Shown: positions 9,652-18,692 of the stretch, in pieces
Layout: each line of letters starts with the position of its first letter
How positions within the stretch are numbered: position 1 is the stretch's first letter
NCBI RefSeq assembly: GCF_030704685.1
Contig: NZ_JAUZDX010000013.1
Coordinates: forward strand, 62,001 to 126,000
DNA: 64,000 bases
Direction: 5' to 3'
DNA from: Acidovorax sp. A1169
Lineage (GTDB): Bacteria > Pseudomonadota > Gammaproteobacteria > Burkholderiales > Burkholderiaceae_C
The notes under the pieces: generated by a model
What the model was told of the DNA's origin: nothing
The model's database searches: none
Seen by the model: the letters and a program-made list of their open reading frames with translations, nothing else
Position numbers and translations under genes: made by a program

Positions 9652-12600
9652 TCAGTCAGCGATGCGAACGCCCTGCACCTGGGCGCCCAGCTTGAAGTAC
9701 AGCACGCCATCGGCGCCCAGCGTCCAGGGCGCCGTCTGCTGCGCGGCACTGCCTTCGGGCAGCACCCACTGCGGCACCAGGCGCCATTGGGCTCCAGTAA
9801 GCGTCAGCGTCATAGACCCATCACGGGCCGCAGGCTGAACGGCCAGCGTGGCGCCCGGCAGGGCAGCTCCCAGGATCGCGCTGGCCAGCGTTGGGCTCAG
9901 CAGCGCGGGCAGCAGCAACTGCCGCGCGCCCTGCCCTGCCTGCAGGTAGATGCGGCTCTGTTCGTCCACCCCGATCTGCGGGGTGCCGGTGGCGGGGGCG
10001 CCGCCGCCTGTCCAGTCGGGCCGCAACACGTAGGTGTGACCACCGGTGCGCAACTGCAGCACGCCTTCGGCGCCAAGCCTGGTCTGGGCATCGGGCAGCA
10101 ATGCCGTGATGGCGTTGGCCAGGCCCGCCAGGTCGGCTACCGCAGGTGCAAACTGCACCACCACGCCGCCACGCACCCAGCGCAGCAGGCCCAGGGGGGT
10201 GAAGGTGACGCCATCGGGCAGTCGGGCATCGATGCTGATGGGCTGCACGGGCAGCAGTTGGATAGTCTGGCCGCCGTCGCGCACCAGCACCACGCCCGAG
10301 GGGGTGGTCTCCAGGCCCACGGCAAGGTTGGCGCCCGAGAGGCGGGTGACCGGGCCAGCCAGGCGCGCATAGGCCGCGCCGTCCACGGTGATGCTGGCGG
10401 GCAGGTTGGCAAACGCCATGGCATCGCCCACCTGCTGCGCATCGCCCTTGAGCGAGCCGAGTGCAATGGACACGGGCTTGCCCTGTGCGTCCACCTGCAG
10501 GCGCTCGCCCGCCAGCAGGCCCTGGCTGCCCAGCTCGGGCAGGGCCCCGGAGGCAGGCACCAACGAACCGCTGACCACGGCAACCGCCAGCGGCTGCGCG
10601 TCGATGCGCGTGCCCGCTGCCCCTGAACTGAGCAGCACCTCACCCGCCAGCGCCATGGGCTGGCCGAGGGCAGAAGAAGTCATGGACGCCCAGCCCTGCA
10701 GCACTATCAGCACCAGCACGCTCTGGCCGTTGACCTGGTTGGTCTTGAGCTGTGTGCCCGGCAGCGCCTGCACCGACAGCGGCTGGCCGTTGACAGTGAT
10801 CTGCAGCGTGACCGGCGTGGTGCCCGTGCCGGGCACCACGATGGTGGCGCCTGCAGCGCCGGGGCCCACGACGATGGGCAGGGTGGGGTCGGTGATGGTG
10901 GTGGTGCCGGCGCTGTTGACGTTCACCAAGGTGGGTGCACCGCCCCCGGCGGGCGCGGCGGGCGCGGCGGGCGTGACCGGGGCGCTGGCGGCCGAGGCCA
11001 CGCTGTCGCCCTCCCCATTGGTCGCCTTGACCGTGAAGGTGTACGCCGCGCCGTTGGCCAGCCCCATCACCGTGCAGGTGGTGGGCAGCGGACTGCCGGT
11101 GTTGACCGTGCAGGTCTTGGCCGGGTCGGCCACTGCGGTCACCGTGTAGGCGGTGATGGCACTGCCGCCATTGCTGGCGGGGGCCACCCAGGAAACACGG
11201 GCCTGGCTGTCGCCAGCGGTAGCGGTGACGGCGGTGGGGGCGCCGGGCTGCGTTGCGGGAGTGACTGCCGTGCTGGCGGCCGATGCCACGCTGTCGCCCA
11301 ACGCATTCTTCGCCTTGACCGTGAAGGTGTAGGCCGTGCCGTTGGCAAGCCCCATCACCGTGCAGGTGGTGGGCAGCGGGCTGCCGGTGTTGACCGTGCA
11401 GGTCTTGGCCGGGTCGGCCACCGCTGCCACGGTATAGGCGGTGATGGCGCTGCCGCCATTGCTGGCGGGGGGTGTCCAGACCACGGTGGCCTGTGCATTG
11501 CCGGCGGTGGCGGTGACGGCGGTGGGGGCATCGGGGGCACCAGGCGGCACCAGCAGCAGCCGAGAACGCGTCGGTGCCGGCGCGAAGTAGGCGGCATCGG
11601 CGCCCGCACCGCCGGACTGGCGGGCCAGCACGCCGCACAGAGAATCGCCCTTGCCGGGCAGCACGGTCAGCGCAGTGCCGCTCACGGTGCAGACATCGGG
11701 CGTGAAGGTGTCGAACGCCACGGCCAGGCCGCTGCTGGCGGTGGCCGCCAGGGTGGTCGGGGTGCCCGAGGTAGGAGAGCCAGCCGCCACGGGATAGTCG
11801 ATGGCCTGCGCTGCGGCGATGCGCGTTGGCACGCTGCGGCTCGCCGTGCCCCCGTTGCCCAGTTGGCCGCTGAAGTTATAACCCCAGCACTGCACGACCC
11901 CGGCCGTGGCCAGCGCGCAGGTGTGGCTGCCTCCTGCCGCAATGGCCGCCACCCCGCTGGCCAGGCCCGTGACGGCCTGGGGCGTGCTCTGGTCGGTGGT
12001 GCTGCCTTCGCCCAGTTGGCCTTCATTGTTGCGGCCCCAGCACTGCACGGCCCCGGCCGTGGTCAGCGCGCAGGTGTGAACGCTCCGTCCTACAATGGCC
12101 GCCACGCCGCTGGCCAGGCCCGTGACGGGCTGTGGCGTGCTCCTGTTGGTGGTGCTGCCATCGCCCAGTTGGCCGAAGTGGTTGGCCCCCCAGCACTGCA
12201 CGGCCCCGGCCGTGGTCAGCGCGCAGGTGTAGCTGAACCCCGGCACAATGGCCTTGACCCCGCTGACCAGGCCCGTGACGGGCTGTGGCGTGCTCTTGTT
12301 GGTGGTACTGCCCTCGCCCAGCTGCCCGAACTGGTTGCGGCCCCAGCACTGCGCGGCCCCGGCCGTGGTCACGGCGCAGGTGTGCGCGTACCCTGCCGCC
12401 ATGGCCGCCACCCCACTGGCCATGCCCGTGACGGCCTGGGGCGTGCTTTTGTTGGTGGTACTGCCATCGCCCAATTGGCCATAAATGTTCCAGCCCCAGC
12501 AATACACCGCCCCGGCGGTGGTCAGCGCGCAGGTGTGGTAATCCCCTGCCGCAATAGACGCCACCCCGCTGGCCAGGCCTGGGACGGGCTGGGGCGTGCT

Positions 12601-14121
12601 CTTGCTGGTGGTGCTGCCATCGCCGAGTTGGCCGAAGGGGCTGGCCCCCCAGCACTGCACGGCACCAGCCCTGGTCAGGGCGCAGGTGTGGTCGTACCCT
12701 GCCGCAATGGCCGCCACGCCGCTGGTCAGGCCTGTGACGGGCTGGGGCGTGCTCTTGTTGGTGCTGCTGCCATCGCCCAACTGGCCGGAAGTGTTGAAGC
12801 CCCAGCACTGCACGGCCCCGGCCGTGGTCAGCGCGCAGGTGTGGCCGTACCCCGTCACAACGGCCGCCACACCGCTGGCGAGGCCCGCGACGGGCTGGGG
12901 CGTGCTCTTGTTGGTGGTGCTGCCATCGCCCAGTTGGCCATCAAGGTTGCGGCCCCAGCACTGCACCGCCCCGGCCGTGGTCAGCGCGCAGGTGTGGTTG
13001 CCTCCTGCCGCAATGGCCGCCACCCCGCTGGCCAGGCCGGTGACGGGCTGGGGAGTGCTCTTGCTGGTGGTGCCGCCATCGCCCAGCTGGCCGTTTGCGT
13101 TGTGCCCCCAGCACTGCACGGCCCCGGCCGTGGTCAGCGCGCAGGTGTGGTAAACCCCTGCCGCAATAGACGCCTCCCCGCTGGCCAGGCCGGTGACGGG
13201 CTGGGGCGTGGTTTTGTCGGTGGTGCTGCCACCGCCGAGCTGCCCGAAATCGTTGCGGCCCCAGCACTGCACCGCCCCGGCCGTGGTCAGCGCGCAGGTG
13301 TTATGCAGCCCTGCAGAAATGGCCGCCGCCCCGCTGGCCAGGCCCGCGACGGGCTGGGGCGTGGTTTTACGGGTGATGCCGCCATCGCCGAGCTGCCCGA
13401 AATCGTTGCGGCCCCAGCACTGCACCGCCCCGGCCGTGGTCAGCGCGCAGGTGTGGTTGCCTCCTGCCGCAATGGCAGCCACCCCGCTGGCCATGCCCGT
13501 GACGGGCTGAGGCGTGGTTTTGTCGGTGGTGCTGCCATCGCCCAGTTGGCCGTACGCGTTGCGGCCCCAGCACTGCACAGCCCCGGCCGTGGTCAGCGCG
13601 CAGGTGTGGTAAACCCCTGCAGAAATGGCCGCCACCCCGCTGGCCAGGCCCGTAACGGGTTGGGGCGTGGTTGTGTTGGTGGTGCTGCCATCGCCCAGCT
13701 GGCCGAAGGGGTTGTTCCCCCAGCACTGTACGGCCCCGGCCGTGGTCAGCGCGCAGGTATGGTTGCCCCCTGCCGCAATGACCGCCACGCCGCTGGCCAG
13801 GCCCGTTACGGGCTGGGGCGTGCTCTTGCTGGTGGTGCTGCCATCGCCCAGCTGGCCTTCATTGTTGCGGCCCCAGCACTGCACCGCCCCGGCAGCTGTC
13901 AGCGCGCACGTGTGCTCGTTGCCCGCAGCCAACTGCTGCACAGGCTCCCCCAGCACCGTTTCCGGTACGGCCCCTTGGGCCCGCGCGGGCGTGGCCCCGG
14001 ACAGCAGCAGCCAGGCCATCATCAGCCACAGCAGCATGGCCAACGGGCTGGCGGCGCGTCGCCAGGCCAGGGGCTCAGCTATGGCGGGAGTGCTTGAGAG
14101 GGGGGTCGGGCGGGTTGGCAT
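9652..14121 (-). CDS. Secreted RCC1-repeat protein with two FN3 domains
   Basis: The protein has 1489 aa. Residues 1-49 form a long signal peptide (hydrophobic core [16 protein letters not shown], cleavage near PARAQ). Fourteen near-perfect RCC1-type units of about 48 aa follow, each with the pattern [15 protein letters not shown]...GQLGDGST (nt about 13940-11870). These should form two beta-propellers. Two almost identical fibronectin III domains (PTAVTATAG...[11 protein letters not shown]) lie around residues 864-1044. The roughly 440-aa C-terminal region is beta-rich and unrecognised. Each unit has two Cys, consistent with disulfides outside the cytoplasm. A palindrome shared with the response-regulator promoter lies 85 nt upstream. 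The role is unknown; surface binding or adhesion is plausible. Confidence 0.85.
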   Translation of the reverse strand: MPTRPTPLSSTPAIAEPLAWRRAASPLAMLLWLMMAWLLLSGATPARAQGAVPETVLGEPVQQLAAGNEHTCALTAAGAVQCWGRNNEGQLGDGSTTSKSTPQPVTGLASGVAVIAAGGNHTCALTTAGAVQCWGNNPFGQLGDGSTTNTTTPQPVTGLASGVAAISAGVYHTCALTTAGAVQCWGRNAYGQLGDGSTTDKTTPQPVTGMASGVAAIAAGGNHTCALTTAGAVQCWGRNDFGQLGDGGITRKTTPQPVAGLASGAAAISAGLHNTCALTTAGAVQCWGRNDFGQLGGGSTTDKTTPQPVTGLASGEASIAAGVYHTCALTTAGAVQCWGHNANGQLGDGGTTSKSTPQPVTGLASGVAAIAAGGNHTCALTTAGAVQCWGRNLDGQLGDGSTTNKSTPQPVAGLASGVAAVVTGYGHTCALTTAGAVQCWGFNTSGQLGDGSSTNKSTPQPVTGLTSGVAAIAAGYDHTCALTRAGAVQCWGASPFGQLGDGSTTSKSTPQPVPGLASGVASIAAGDYHTCALTTAGAVYCWGWNIYGQLGDGSTTNKSTPQAVTGMASGVAAMAAGYAHTCAVTTAGAAQCWGRNQFGQLGEGSTTNKSTPQPVTGLVSGVKAIVPGFSYTCALTTAGAVQCWGANHFGQLGDGSTTNRSTPQPVTGLASGVAAIVGRSVHTCALTTAGAVQCWGRNNEGQLGEGSTTDQSTPQAVTGLASGVAAIAAGGSHTCALATAGVVQCWGYNFSGQLGNGGTASRSVPTRIAAAQAIDYPVAAGSPTSGTPTTLAATASSGLAVAFDTFTPDVCTVSGTALTVLPGKGDSLCGVLARQSGGAGADAAYFAPAPTRSRLLLVPPGAPDAPTAVTATAGNAQATVVWTPPASNGGSAITAYTVAAVADPAKTCTVNTGSPLPTTCTVMGLANGTAYTFTVKAKNALGDSVASAASTAVTPATQPGAPTAVTATAGDSQARVSWVAPASNGGSAITAYTVTAVADPAKTCTVNTGSPLPTTCTVMGLANGAAYTFTVKATNGEGDSVASAASAPVTPAAPAAPAGGGAPTLVNVNSAGTTTITDPTLPIVVGPGAAGATIVVPGTGTTPVTLQITVNGQPLSVQALPGTQLKTNQVNGQSVLVLIVLQGWASMTSSALGQPMALAGEVLLSSGAAGTRIDAQPLAVAVVSGSLVPASGALPELGSQGLLAGERLQVDAQGKPVSIALGSLKGDAQQVGDAMAFANLPASITVDGAAYARLAGPVTRLSGANLAVGLETTPSGVVLVRDGGQTIQLLPVQPISIDARLPDGVTFTPLGLLRWVRGGVVVQFAPAVADLAGLANAITALLPDAQTRLGAEGVLQLRTGGHTYVLRPDWTGGGAPATGTPQIGVDEQSRIYLQAGQGARQLLLPALLSPTLASAILGAALPGATLAVQPAARDGSMTLTLTGAQWRLVPQWVLPEGSAAQQTAPWTLGADGVLYFKLGAQVQGVRIAD
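11870..13945 (-). repeat. 14 tandem RCC1-coding units of about 144-147 bp
   Basis: The DNA encoding the RCC1 units is repeated with a period near 145 bp and very high similarity, with conserved blocks such as those encoding [13 protein letters not shown] and [12 protein letters not shown]. The homogeneity implies recent amplification or gene conversion, so copy number may vary between strains. Confidence 0.85.
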
Positions 14122-14206
14122 GGGAGCAGCTTTAGTGGTGAAAGCGCCGGTGCAGGCGGCGCACAGGCGATAACACCGGAATCTATCGGCTTGCGGCCGG
14201 CTTGTA

Positions 14207-14234
14207 TGTCCCTAGAACTAGCTACAAGCGAGGC
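14207..14234 (-). promoter_or_regulatory. Candidate operator upstream of the RCC1 gene
   Basis: This 28-bp block is identical at 22 of 28 positions to one at 17076-17103, upstream of the response-regulator gene, in the same orientation. The first 20 bp form a dyad that fits TGTCNCTAGNNCTAGNGACA. Its near edge is 85 nt from the start codon at 14121. A dimeric regulator, most likely the NarL-type protein encoded at 16295-16987, could bind here. Confidence 0.6.
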
Positions 14235-14280
14235 GACGCGACCACGTCGCAGCGGCAAGGCGCCACCCACGGAGAGGCCT

Positions 14281-14305
14281 GCCGGCCCGAGTACACCGGG
14301 CCGGC
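14281..14305. terminator. Strong GC hairpin downstream of the kinase gene
   Basis: Arms GCCGGCCCG and CGGGCCGGC pair perfectly (9 bp) around a 7-nt loop. It lies 26 nt beyond the kinase stop and between the kinase and RCC1 genes. There is no T-run on either side, so it may be a processing or weak termination site rather than a classic intrinsic terminator. Confidence 0.4.
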
Positions 14306-14330
14306 CGCCAGCGCGAAAAGGGGGTGCAGC

Positions 14331-16298
14331 CTACGGTACGGGCGGGTGGCCGGGCGCTTGCAGCGGCAGCCACAGCACGCAGCGCGTGCCGGCCGCCGTG
14401 CTGGCCCAGGACATGCTGGCGCCGATGGCGTCGGCCCGGCGCAGCTGGTTCTTCAGGCCCCGCCCACGGGCCTGCAGTGCGGCGCCAACGTCGAAGCCGT
14501 GGCCGTCGTCCAGCACGCGCACCTCGATGCCGCCGGCGCTTTCCTCGCACTCGACGCGGATGCAGGAGGCCTGTGCGTGCTTGACCACGTTGGCAAAGCA
14601 TTCCTGCAGGATGCGCAGCAGGTTCAGCGCACTGCCGGCATCAAGCCACGGCAGGGGCGGCACGTCCTGCACCTCCCAGCGCAGCTCAATGCCCATGCCC
14701 TCCAGGCGCGGCGCGAGCCGAAAGCGCAGGGTGGCCAGCAGCAGCAGCAGGTCGGCGTCCACGGGCTCCATGGAGTCGATGGCCAGCTTGAGGTCGTCCA
14801 TGCACTCGGCCAGCACCTGGGCCAGCTCTTCGCTGCCGGCCTTGCCGTGGCGCACCAGGTGCAGCGCGCTGGTGAGGGAGGAGCCCAGGCCGTCGTGCAT
14901 GTCCTGCATCAGGCGCTGGCGCTCTTGCGCCAGGGTGGCCCGGTGCTCGGTTTCGCGCAGGCGCTCGTAGCTCAGGGCCAGCTCGCCCTCGCGCTCGCGC
15001 AGGCGGTGCTCCAGATTGGCATTCACGCGCTCCATGCCGTCCAGGGCAGCCACATAGCGGTGCAGCATGATGTACGAGAAGATGAAGAATATGCCGATGT
15101 TGCTGTAGGGCCCCAGGTAGATGCCCTCCACGGGGACCAGCAGGTTGGTCTGCAGCAGCCAGTCGTAGCCGCCAGCCAGCAGGCTGATCAGCCCCCAGCC
15201 GCTGAGCAGGCCGGCCTCTCTGGAGCCGGTGCGCCAGGCATCGCGGCAGGCCACGGCCAGCAGCGTGGTGCCCAGCACCAGCAGCAGCCCGTACAGCAGC
15301 GGCGCGATGACCGCCGCCCGGGGCAGTGCCGGCAGCAACGGCAGCGTCAGCACGCTTACCAGTGCCGTGACCACGCAGGCCGTGATGGTCAGCCCGCGGT
15401 GGCGTACCCCATGCAGGTAGCGCAGGAAGAAATGCCCGACCAGCACCAGCCAGAACAGCGAGCTCACGGTGAGCCAGCTGAACCATTCATCGCGGATCGG
15501 CAGCCGGGGTCGGCTCACGAAATAGTGCAGCGTCCTCACGAACGCCACGACGGACGTGACGAAGAACAGCAGGTACAGCGGCTCGCGCCGCCGCCGCAGC
15601 CACACGCCCAGTGCGAAGAGGCCTGCGGCCAGGAAGGCGGCACTGCCCATCGCCGGAAAATCCGACTGCAGCCACGAGCGGATCTGGTAGCGCCAGCCGA
15701 TGGCCGCGCGCGAGCCTACCCAGGCCGTGGACATGGCTGCGCTGGTGTGCCGCAGGCGCTGGCCTCGGATCTGCACCTCGCGCACGGGCGGCGTGCCCGC
15801 CGTGCCCTGCAGGGGAATCCACAGCGGCAGGTTCGAGGGGTTCCACAGCCAGCTCGCATCCGTCTGGTAGAGCAGCCGCCCGTCGCCGTAGATGGCGACC
15901 AGGCCGTCCGACTTCCAGCGCGGCAGGTACAGGTACAGGGGGGCGGACTGCTGCGCGAACTCGGGCACCGCCAGGCGGTACCAGACCTCGGTGGTCAGCG
16001 GCTGGCCCTGCTGCTGCTGAGGCACCTTCACCTGCGGCGACTGGGCAAACGGCAGCGCCACCGCCTCCCATGTGCCGCTCTGCATATCGCCCCCGTGCAG
16101 CGCATACGGCGGGGGCGTGAACCCCACGCTCGGGCGCTCCAGCCGCTGCGCCTGCACGATGTGCGCCGCCGAGCCGGCAGGCATCTGCCAGGCAGGTAGC
16201 GGCCCGTCAGGCGATGGCCCGGGTGCAGCCGCCAGCATTGCGCCGCAGCACAGCAGGCAGCAGGCCAGCAGAAAGGCGCGTGCCAGGGCGGTCTTCAG
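14331..16298 (-). CDS. 7TMR-DISM sensor histidine kinase (HisKA_3 type)
   Basis: This is an inner-membrane kinase partner of the adjacent NarL-type regulator. An extracytoplasmic beta-rich sensor (about residues 60-190) precedes seven transmembrane helices. A short coiled coil (LEHRLREREGELALSYERLRE) then leads to the HisKA_3 phosphoacceptor box ERQRLMQDMHDGLGS, and the HATPase has the N-box LQECFANVVKHAQ and DDGHGFD. The first ATG (16238) would cut off the signal sequence. An in-frame CTG at 16298 overlaps the regulator's TGA (CTGA) and adds LKTALARAFLLACCLLCCGA, a proper signal peptide. That start is therefore preferred, though non-canonical. Confidence 0.85.
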   Translation of the reverse strand: MKTALARAFLLACCLLCCGAMLAAAPGPSPDGPLPAWQMPAGSAAHIVQAQRLERPSVGFTPPPYALHGGDMQSGTWEAVALPFAQSPQVKVPQQQQGQPLTTEVWYRLAVPEFAQQSAPLYLYLPRWKSDGLVAIYGDGRLLYQTDASWLWNPSNLPLWIPLQGTAGTPPVREVQIRGQRLRHTSAAMSTAWVGSRAAIGWRYQIRSWLQSDFPAMGSAAFLAAGLFALGVWLRRRREPLYLLFFVTSVVAFVRTLHYFVSRPRLPIRDEWFSWLTVSSLFWLVLVGHFFLRYLHGVRHRGLTITACVVTALVSVLTLPLLPALPRAAVIAPLLYGLLLVLGTTLLAVACRDAWRTGSREAGLLSGWGLISLLAGGYDWLLQTNLLVPVEGIYLGPYSNIGIFFIFSYIMLHRYVAALDGMERVNANLEHRLREREGELALSYERLRETEHRATLAQERQRLMQDMHDGLGSSLTSALHLVRHGKAGSEELAQVLAECMDDLKLAIDSMEPVDADLLLLLATLRFRLAPRLEGMGIELRWEVQDVPPLPWLDAGSALNLLRILQECFANVVKHAQASCIRVECEESAGGIEVRVLDDGHGFDVGAALQARGRGLKNQLRRADAIGASMSWASTAAGTRCVLWLPLQAPGHPPVP

Positions 16299-16987
16299 AT
16301 CAGGCCCCGCGCACGTGCTTCGTAGATCGCCTCGGCCTTGGAGCGCACCTTGAGCTTGGCATAGGTGCGCCGCACGAAGGTGAGCACGGTGTGGTGCGAT
16401 ACATCCAGCGCCCGCGCAATCTCTTCTGCCGTGAAACCCTTGGTGATGTACTGCAGAACCTCGCGCTCGCGGGCGGACAGCGTGGCGGGGGCATCGGCTT
16501 GCACGGCTGCCTCCGGCGCCTGCACGCCGGCCTGCTTGAAGCGCATCAGCACCTGCCTGGCGATCAGCGGGCTGATCGGGCTGCCGCCCGCATGCAGGCT
16601 GCGGATCTCGCCCACGATGCGCTCAGGCATGCTGTCCTTGAGCAGGTAGCCGCTGGCTCCCGCCTCGATGGACTGCAGCACATGCGCCTCGTCGCCAAAG
16701 GCCGTGCTCACCATCACCGCGCAGCCGGGCCATCGCCGCGCAGCCGCCGCGATGGCCTCGATGCCCGAGCCATCGGGCAGGCCCAGGTCCACCAACAGCA
16801 CATCGGCAGCCGGGCCGCCACCGTTCAGTGCGCGCAGCGCCTGCGCCAGCGTGTCGGCCACCCACAGCAGTTGCATGTCATCCGTCTGGCGGATCGCCGA
16901 GGCCACGGCCGCCTGGAAACGCGGGTCGTCCTCCACGAGCGCGATCTGGATGCTTGCGGGGTTGGCGATGGCAATGGCTTCTGGCAT
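16295..16987 (-). CDS. NarL/FixJ-type response regulator
   Basis: The 230-aa protein has a receiver domain (IALVEDDPRFQ with acidic pocket; phosphoacceptor Asp in VLLVDLGLPDGSG; STAFGD and YLLKD motifs). A LuxR-type helix-turn-helix follows (LSAREREVLQYITKGFTAEEIARALDVS). It is the first gene of an operon with the sensor kinase. A 28-bp palindromic block at 17076-17103, 88 nt upstream, suggests autoregulation. The same block precedes the RCC1 gene, its likely target. Confidence 0.95.
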   Translation of the reverse strand: MPEAIAIANPASIQIALVEDDPRFQAAVASAIRQTDDMQLLWVADTLAQALRALNGGGPAADVLLVDLGLPDGSGIEAIAAAARRWPGCAVMVSTAFGDEAHVLQSIEAGASGYLLKDSMPERIVGEIRSLHAGGSPISPLIARQVLMRFKQAGVQAPEAAVQADAPATLSAREREVLQYITKGFTAEEIARALDVSHHTVLTFVRRTYAKLKVRSKAEAIYEARARGLI

Positions 16988-17075
16988 GGAACGGGGCGCT
17001 GGACCTGTCGGTATGTCTGTCTATCTGTCGGGGCGTGAAGGCCCGTGGAGTGTCCCACAGCACCGGCTTGCGCGC

Positions 17076-17103
17076 TGTCCCCAGTTCTAGTGACAAGCAA
17101 GGC
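17076..17103 (-). promoter_or_regulatory. Candidate operator upstream of the response regulator
   Basis: This is the partner of the site at 14207-14234. The dyad fits TGTCNCTAGNNCTAGNGACA with half-site ends TGTC and GACA. It lies 88 nt from the regulator start codon, almost the same distance as the other copy from its gene (85 nt), which argues for a functional operator rather than chance similarity. Confidence 0.6.
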
Positions 17104-17239
17104 AGGCCAGGCGTGTTGCCCCGCCAACCCATGCCCATCCAGCCGCGCGTTTCACGCTGGACAACTTGTCCAGTGCGGCGCGCCAGGCATGCCTATGATC
17201 CGGGGGCAATCCCGTAACACCACGCCCCACACCACACGC

Positions 17240-18655
17240 ATGGCAACCCGTCAATCCAAGTGGACCGACCAGATCCATTCCCCCATCAGCGTACTGAACC
17301 ATGCCCAGGGCCTGCACCTGGAGCGCTTTACCAGCGACGACCTCGATGAGATAGCAGGCTGCGACGACGTGGTGGAGCTGTCGCTGCGCAGCAGCAAGAT
17401 GGCCGAGCCCCTGGACCTGGCCCGGCTGGCACACATCATCGGCCTGCGCAAGCTGAGCCTGGACAGGCTGAAGTTCAGCAACCTCGCGGCACTGCGGGCG
17501 CTGCCCCATCTGCAGCAACTGGTCATCGAGAACTGCATGTTCTCGGACTTCGATGCGCTCAACGGATTCAAGGCGCTGAAGTACCTGTTTCTGTGGCACA
17601 ACAAGCTGGAGGCGTTTCCGGCGGGGCTGGACCTGCCGCAGCTCGCCAGCCTGTACCTGTCGGACAACCGCATCACGGACCTGGGCTTTGCGCGCAGCTA
17701 CCCTACCCTTGCCAACCTGCATGCCGACAACAACCAGATCACCGACCTGTCGCCGCTGGCCGTATGCCCCCGCCTGACCGAGCTGCACGTGAACGACAAC
17801 CCGGTGGCCAGCCTGGCGCCGCTGGCGGGCATGCGGTTCTCTCGGTTCTACGCCGATGCGCGGCACAACGAGGAAAAGGAGGCCCTGCAACTGCTGCTTC
17901 CCGAGCTGCCGCACGTGCAAGACGCCGAGCGGGTCGAGAGATGGCGCGTGGCCGACCTGATGCGCGCGCACGACTGGGCCCAGCTTTACGCCATCACCGA
18001 TCTGGCGCTGCTCGGCGAGGCGTTCGCGAGCCTGGTGCACGGGCACTACGACGAAGACACGCTGCGCGGCGTGCTGGCCCACCCGGTGCCCGGCGCCTTC
18101 GACGCCATGCTTGCCGAGGGGCTCAGCCCGCACTACTCCACCGAGGCCGAGCTGATGATGAACGTGCTGAGCGGCTATGGCGAGCGGCTGATTCCCGTGC
18201 TGACCCAGTGCTTTCACACGGCGCTGGCGCGGCCCTGGTACCGGGGCAATGACTTCAGCGCCGGCAAGATGAAGCTGGAGCACGCGATGGTCATGCGCAT
18301 CTTGGTCAAGGCCGCAAGCCCCGCCCATACCGACCTGTTCCTCGCCTACTTCAACGAGCGCGAGAGGTTTTCCGAGATGCATTTGTACTACTACAAAAAG
18401 CTGCTCGACGTGGTGGGCAAGACCCAGGCGCCACAGCTGGTGGAGCCGGTCATCGACCTGCTGCGCCTGGAAAAGCACATCATCGGCGGCGATGCAGCCT
18501 TCATGAAGAAGATTTTCAAGGCCATAGCCCAACTGGGCGGCAAGGCCGACGCCGCCGTGCTGGCCAGCCGCTACGACGTGGCCGCCGAAACCCGGCCCGA
18601 CGTGTTGGCTGCGTACGAAGCCACGCTGGCGCGGCTGGGCAAGAAAAAAGCCTGA
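17240..18655 (+). CDS. Leucine-rich-repeat protein
   Basis: The 471-aa protein appears cytoplasmic, with no signal sequence. Residues 25-205 carry about eight leucine-rich repeats (LRKLSLDRLKFSNL, LKYLFLWHNKLEAFP, LASLYLSDNRITDL, LANLHADNNQITDLSPL). The C-terminal 260 aa are helical and unrecognised, possibly HEAT-like. The start at 17240 is the ATG closest to the conserved region; no strong Shine-Dalgarno is seen. A second unknown gene follows after 37 nt, so the two probably form an operon. A binding-scaffold role is inferred only from the fold. Confidence 0.75.
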   Translation: MATRQSKWTDQIHSPISVLNHAQGLHLERFTSDDLDEIAGCDDVVELSLRSSKMAEPLDLARLAHIIGLRKLSLDRLKFSNLAALRALPHLQQLVIENCMFSDFDALNGFKALKYLFLWHNKLEAFPAGLDLPQLASLYLSDNRITDLGFARSYPTLANLHADNNQITDLSPLAVCPRLTELHVNDNPVASLAPLAGMRFSRFYADARHNEEKEALQLLLPELPHVQDAERVERWRVADLMRAHDWAQLYAITDLALLGEAFASLVHGHYDEDTLRGVLAHPVPGAFDAMLAEGLSPHYSTEAELMMNVLSGYGERLIPVLTQCFHTALARPWYRGNDFSAGKMKLEHAMVMRILVKAASPAHTDLFLAYFNERERFSEMHLYYYKKLLDVVGKTQAPQLVEPVIDLLRLEKHIIGGDAAFMKKIFKAIAQLGGKADAAVLASRYDVAAETRPDVLAAYEATLARLGKKKA

Positions 18656-18692
18656 CGCAGGAAGCGCCCCCAACCACCAATCAACTACGAAA

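Noticed and set aside
11870-13945. Regular ~145-bp repeats considered as a CRISPR-like array
   Set aside because: The period is far too long, the repeats encode RCC1 units in one frame, and there are no unique spacers or cas genes.
11863-14097. Long plus-strand reading frame opposite the RCC1 gene
   Set aside because: It is the mirror of the repeated RCC1 DNA; the translated sequence only repeats [12 protein letters not shown] strings and the minus frame has signal peptide, domains and ordered motifs.
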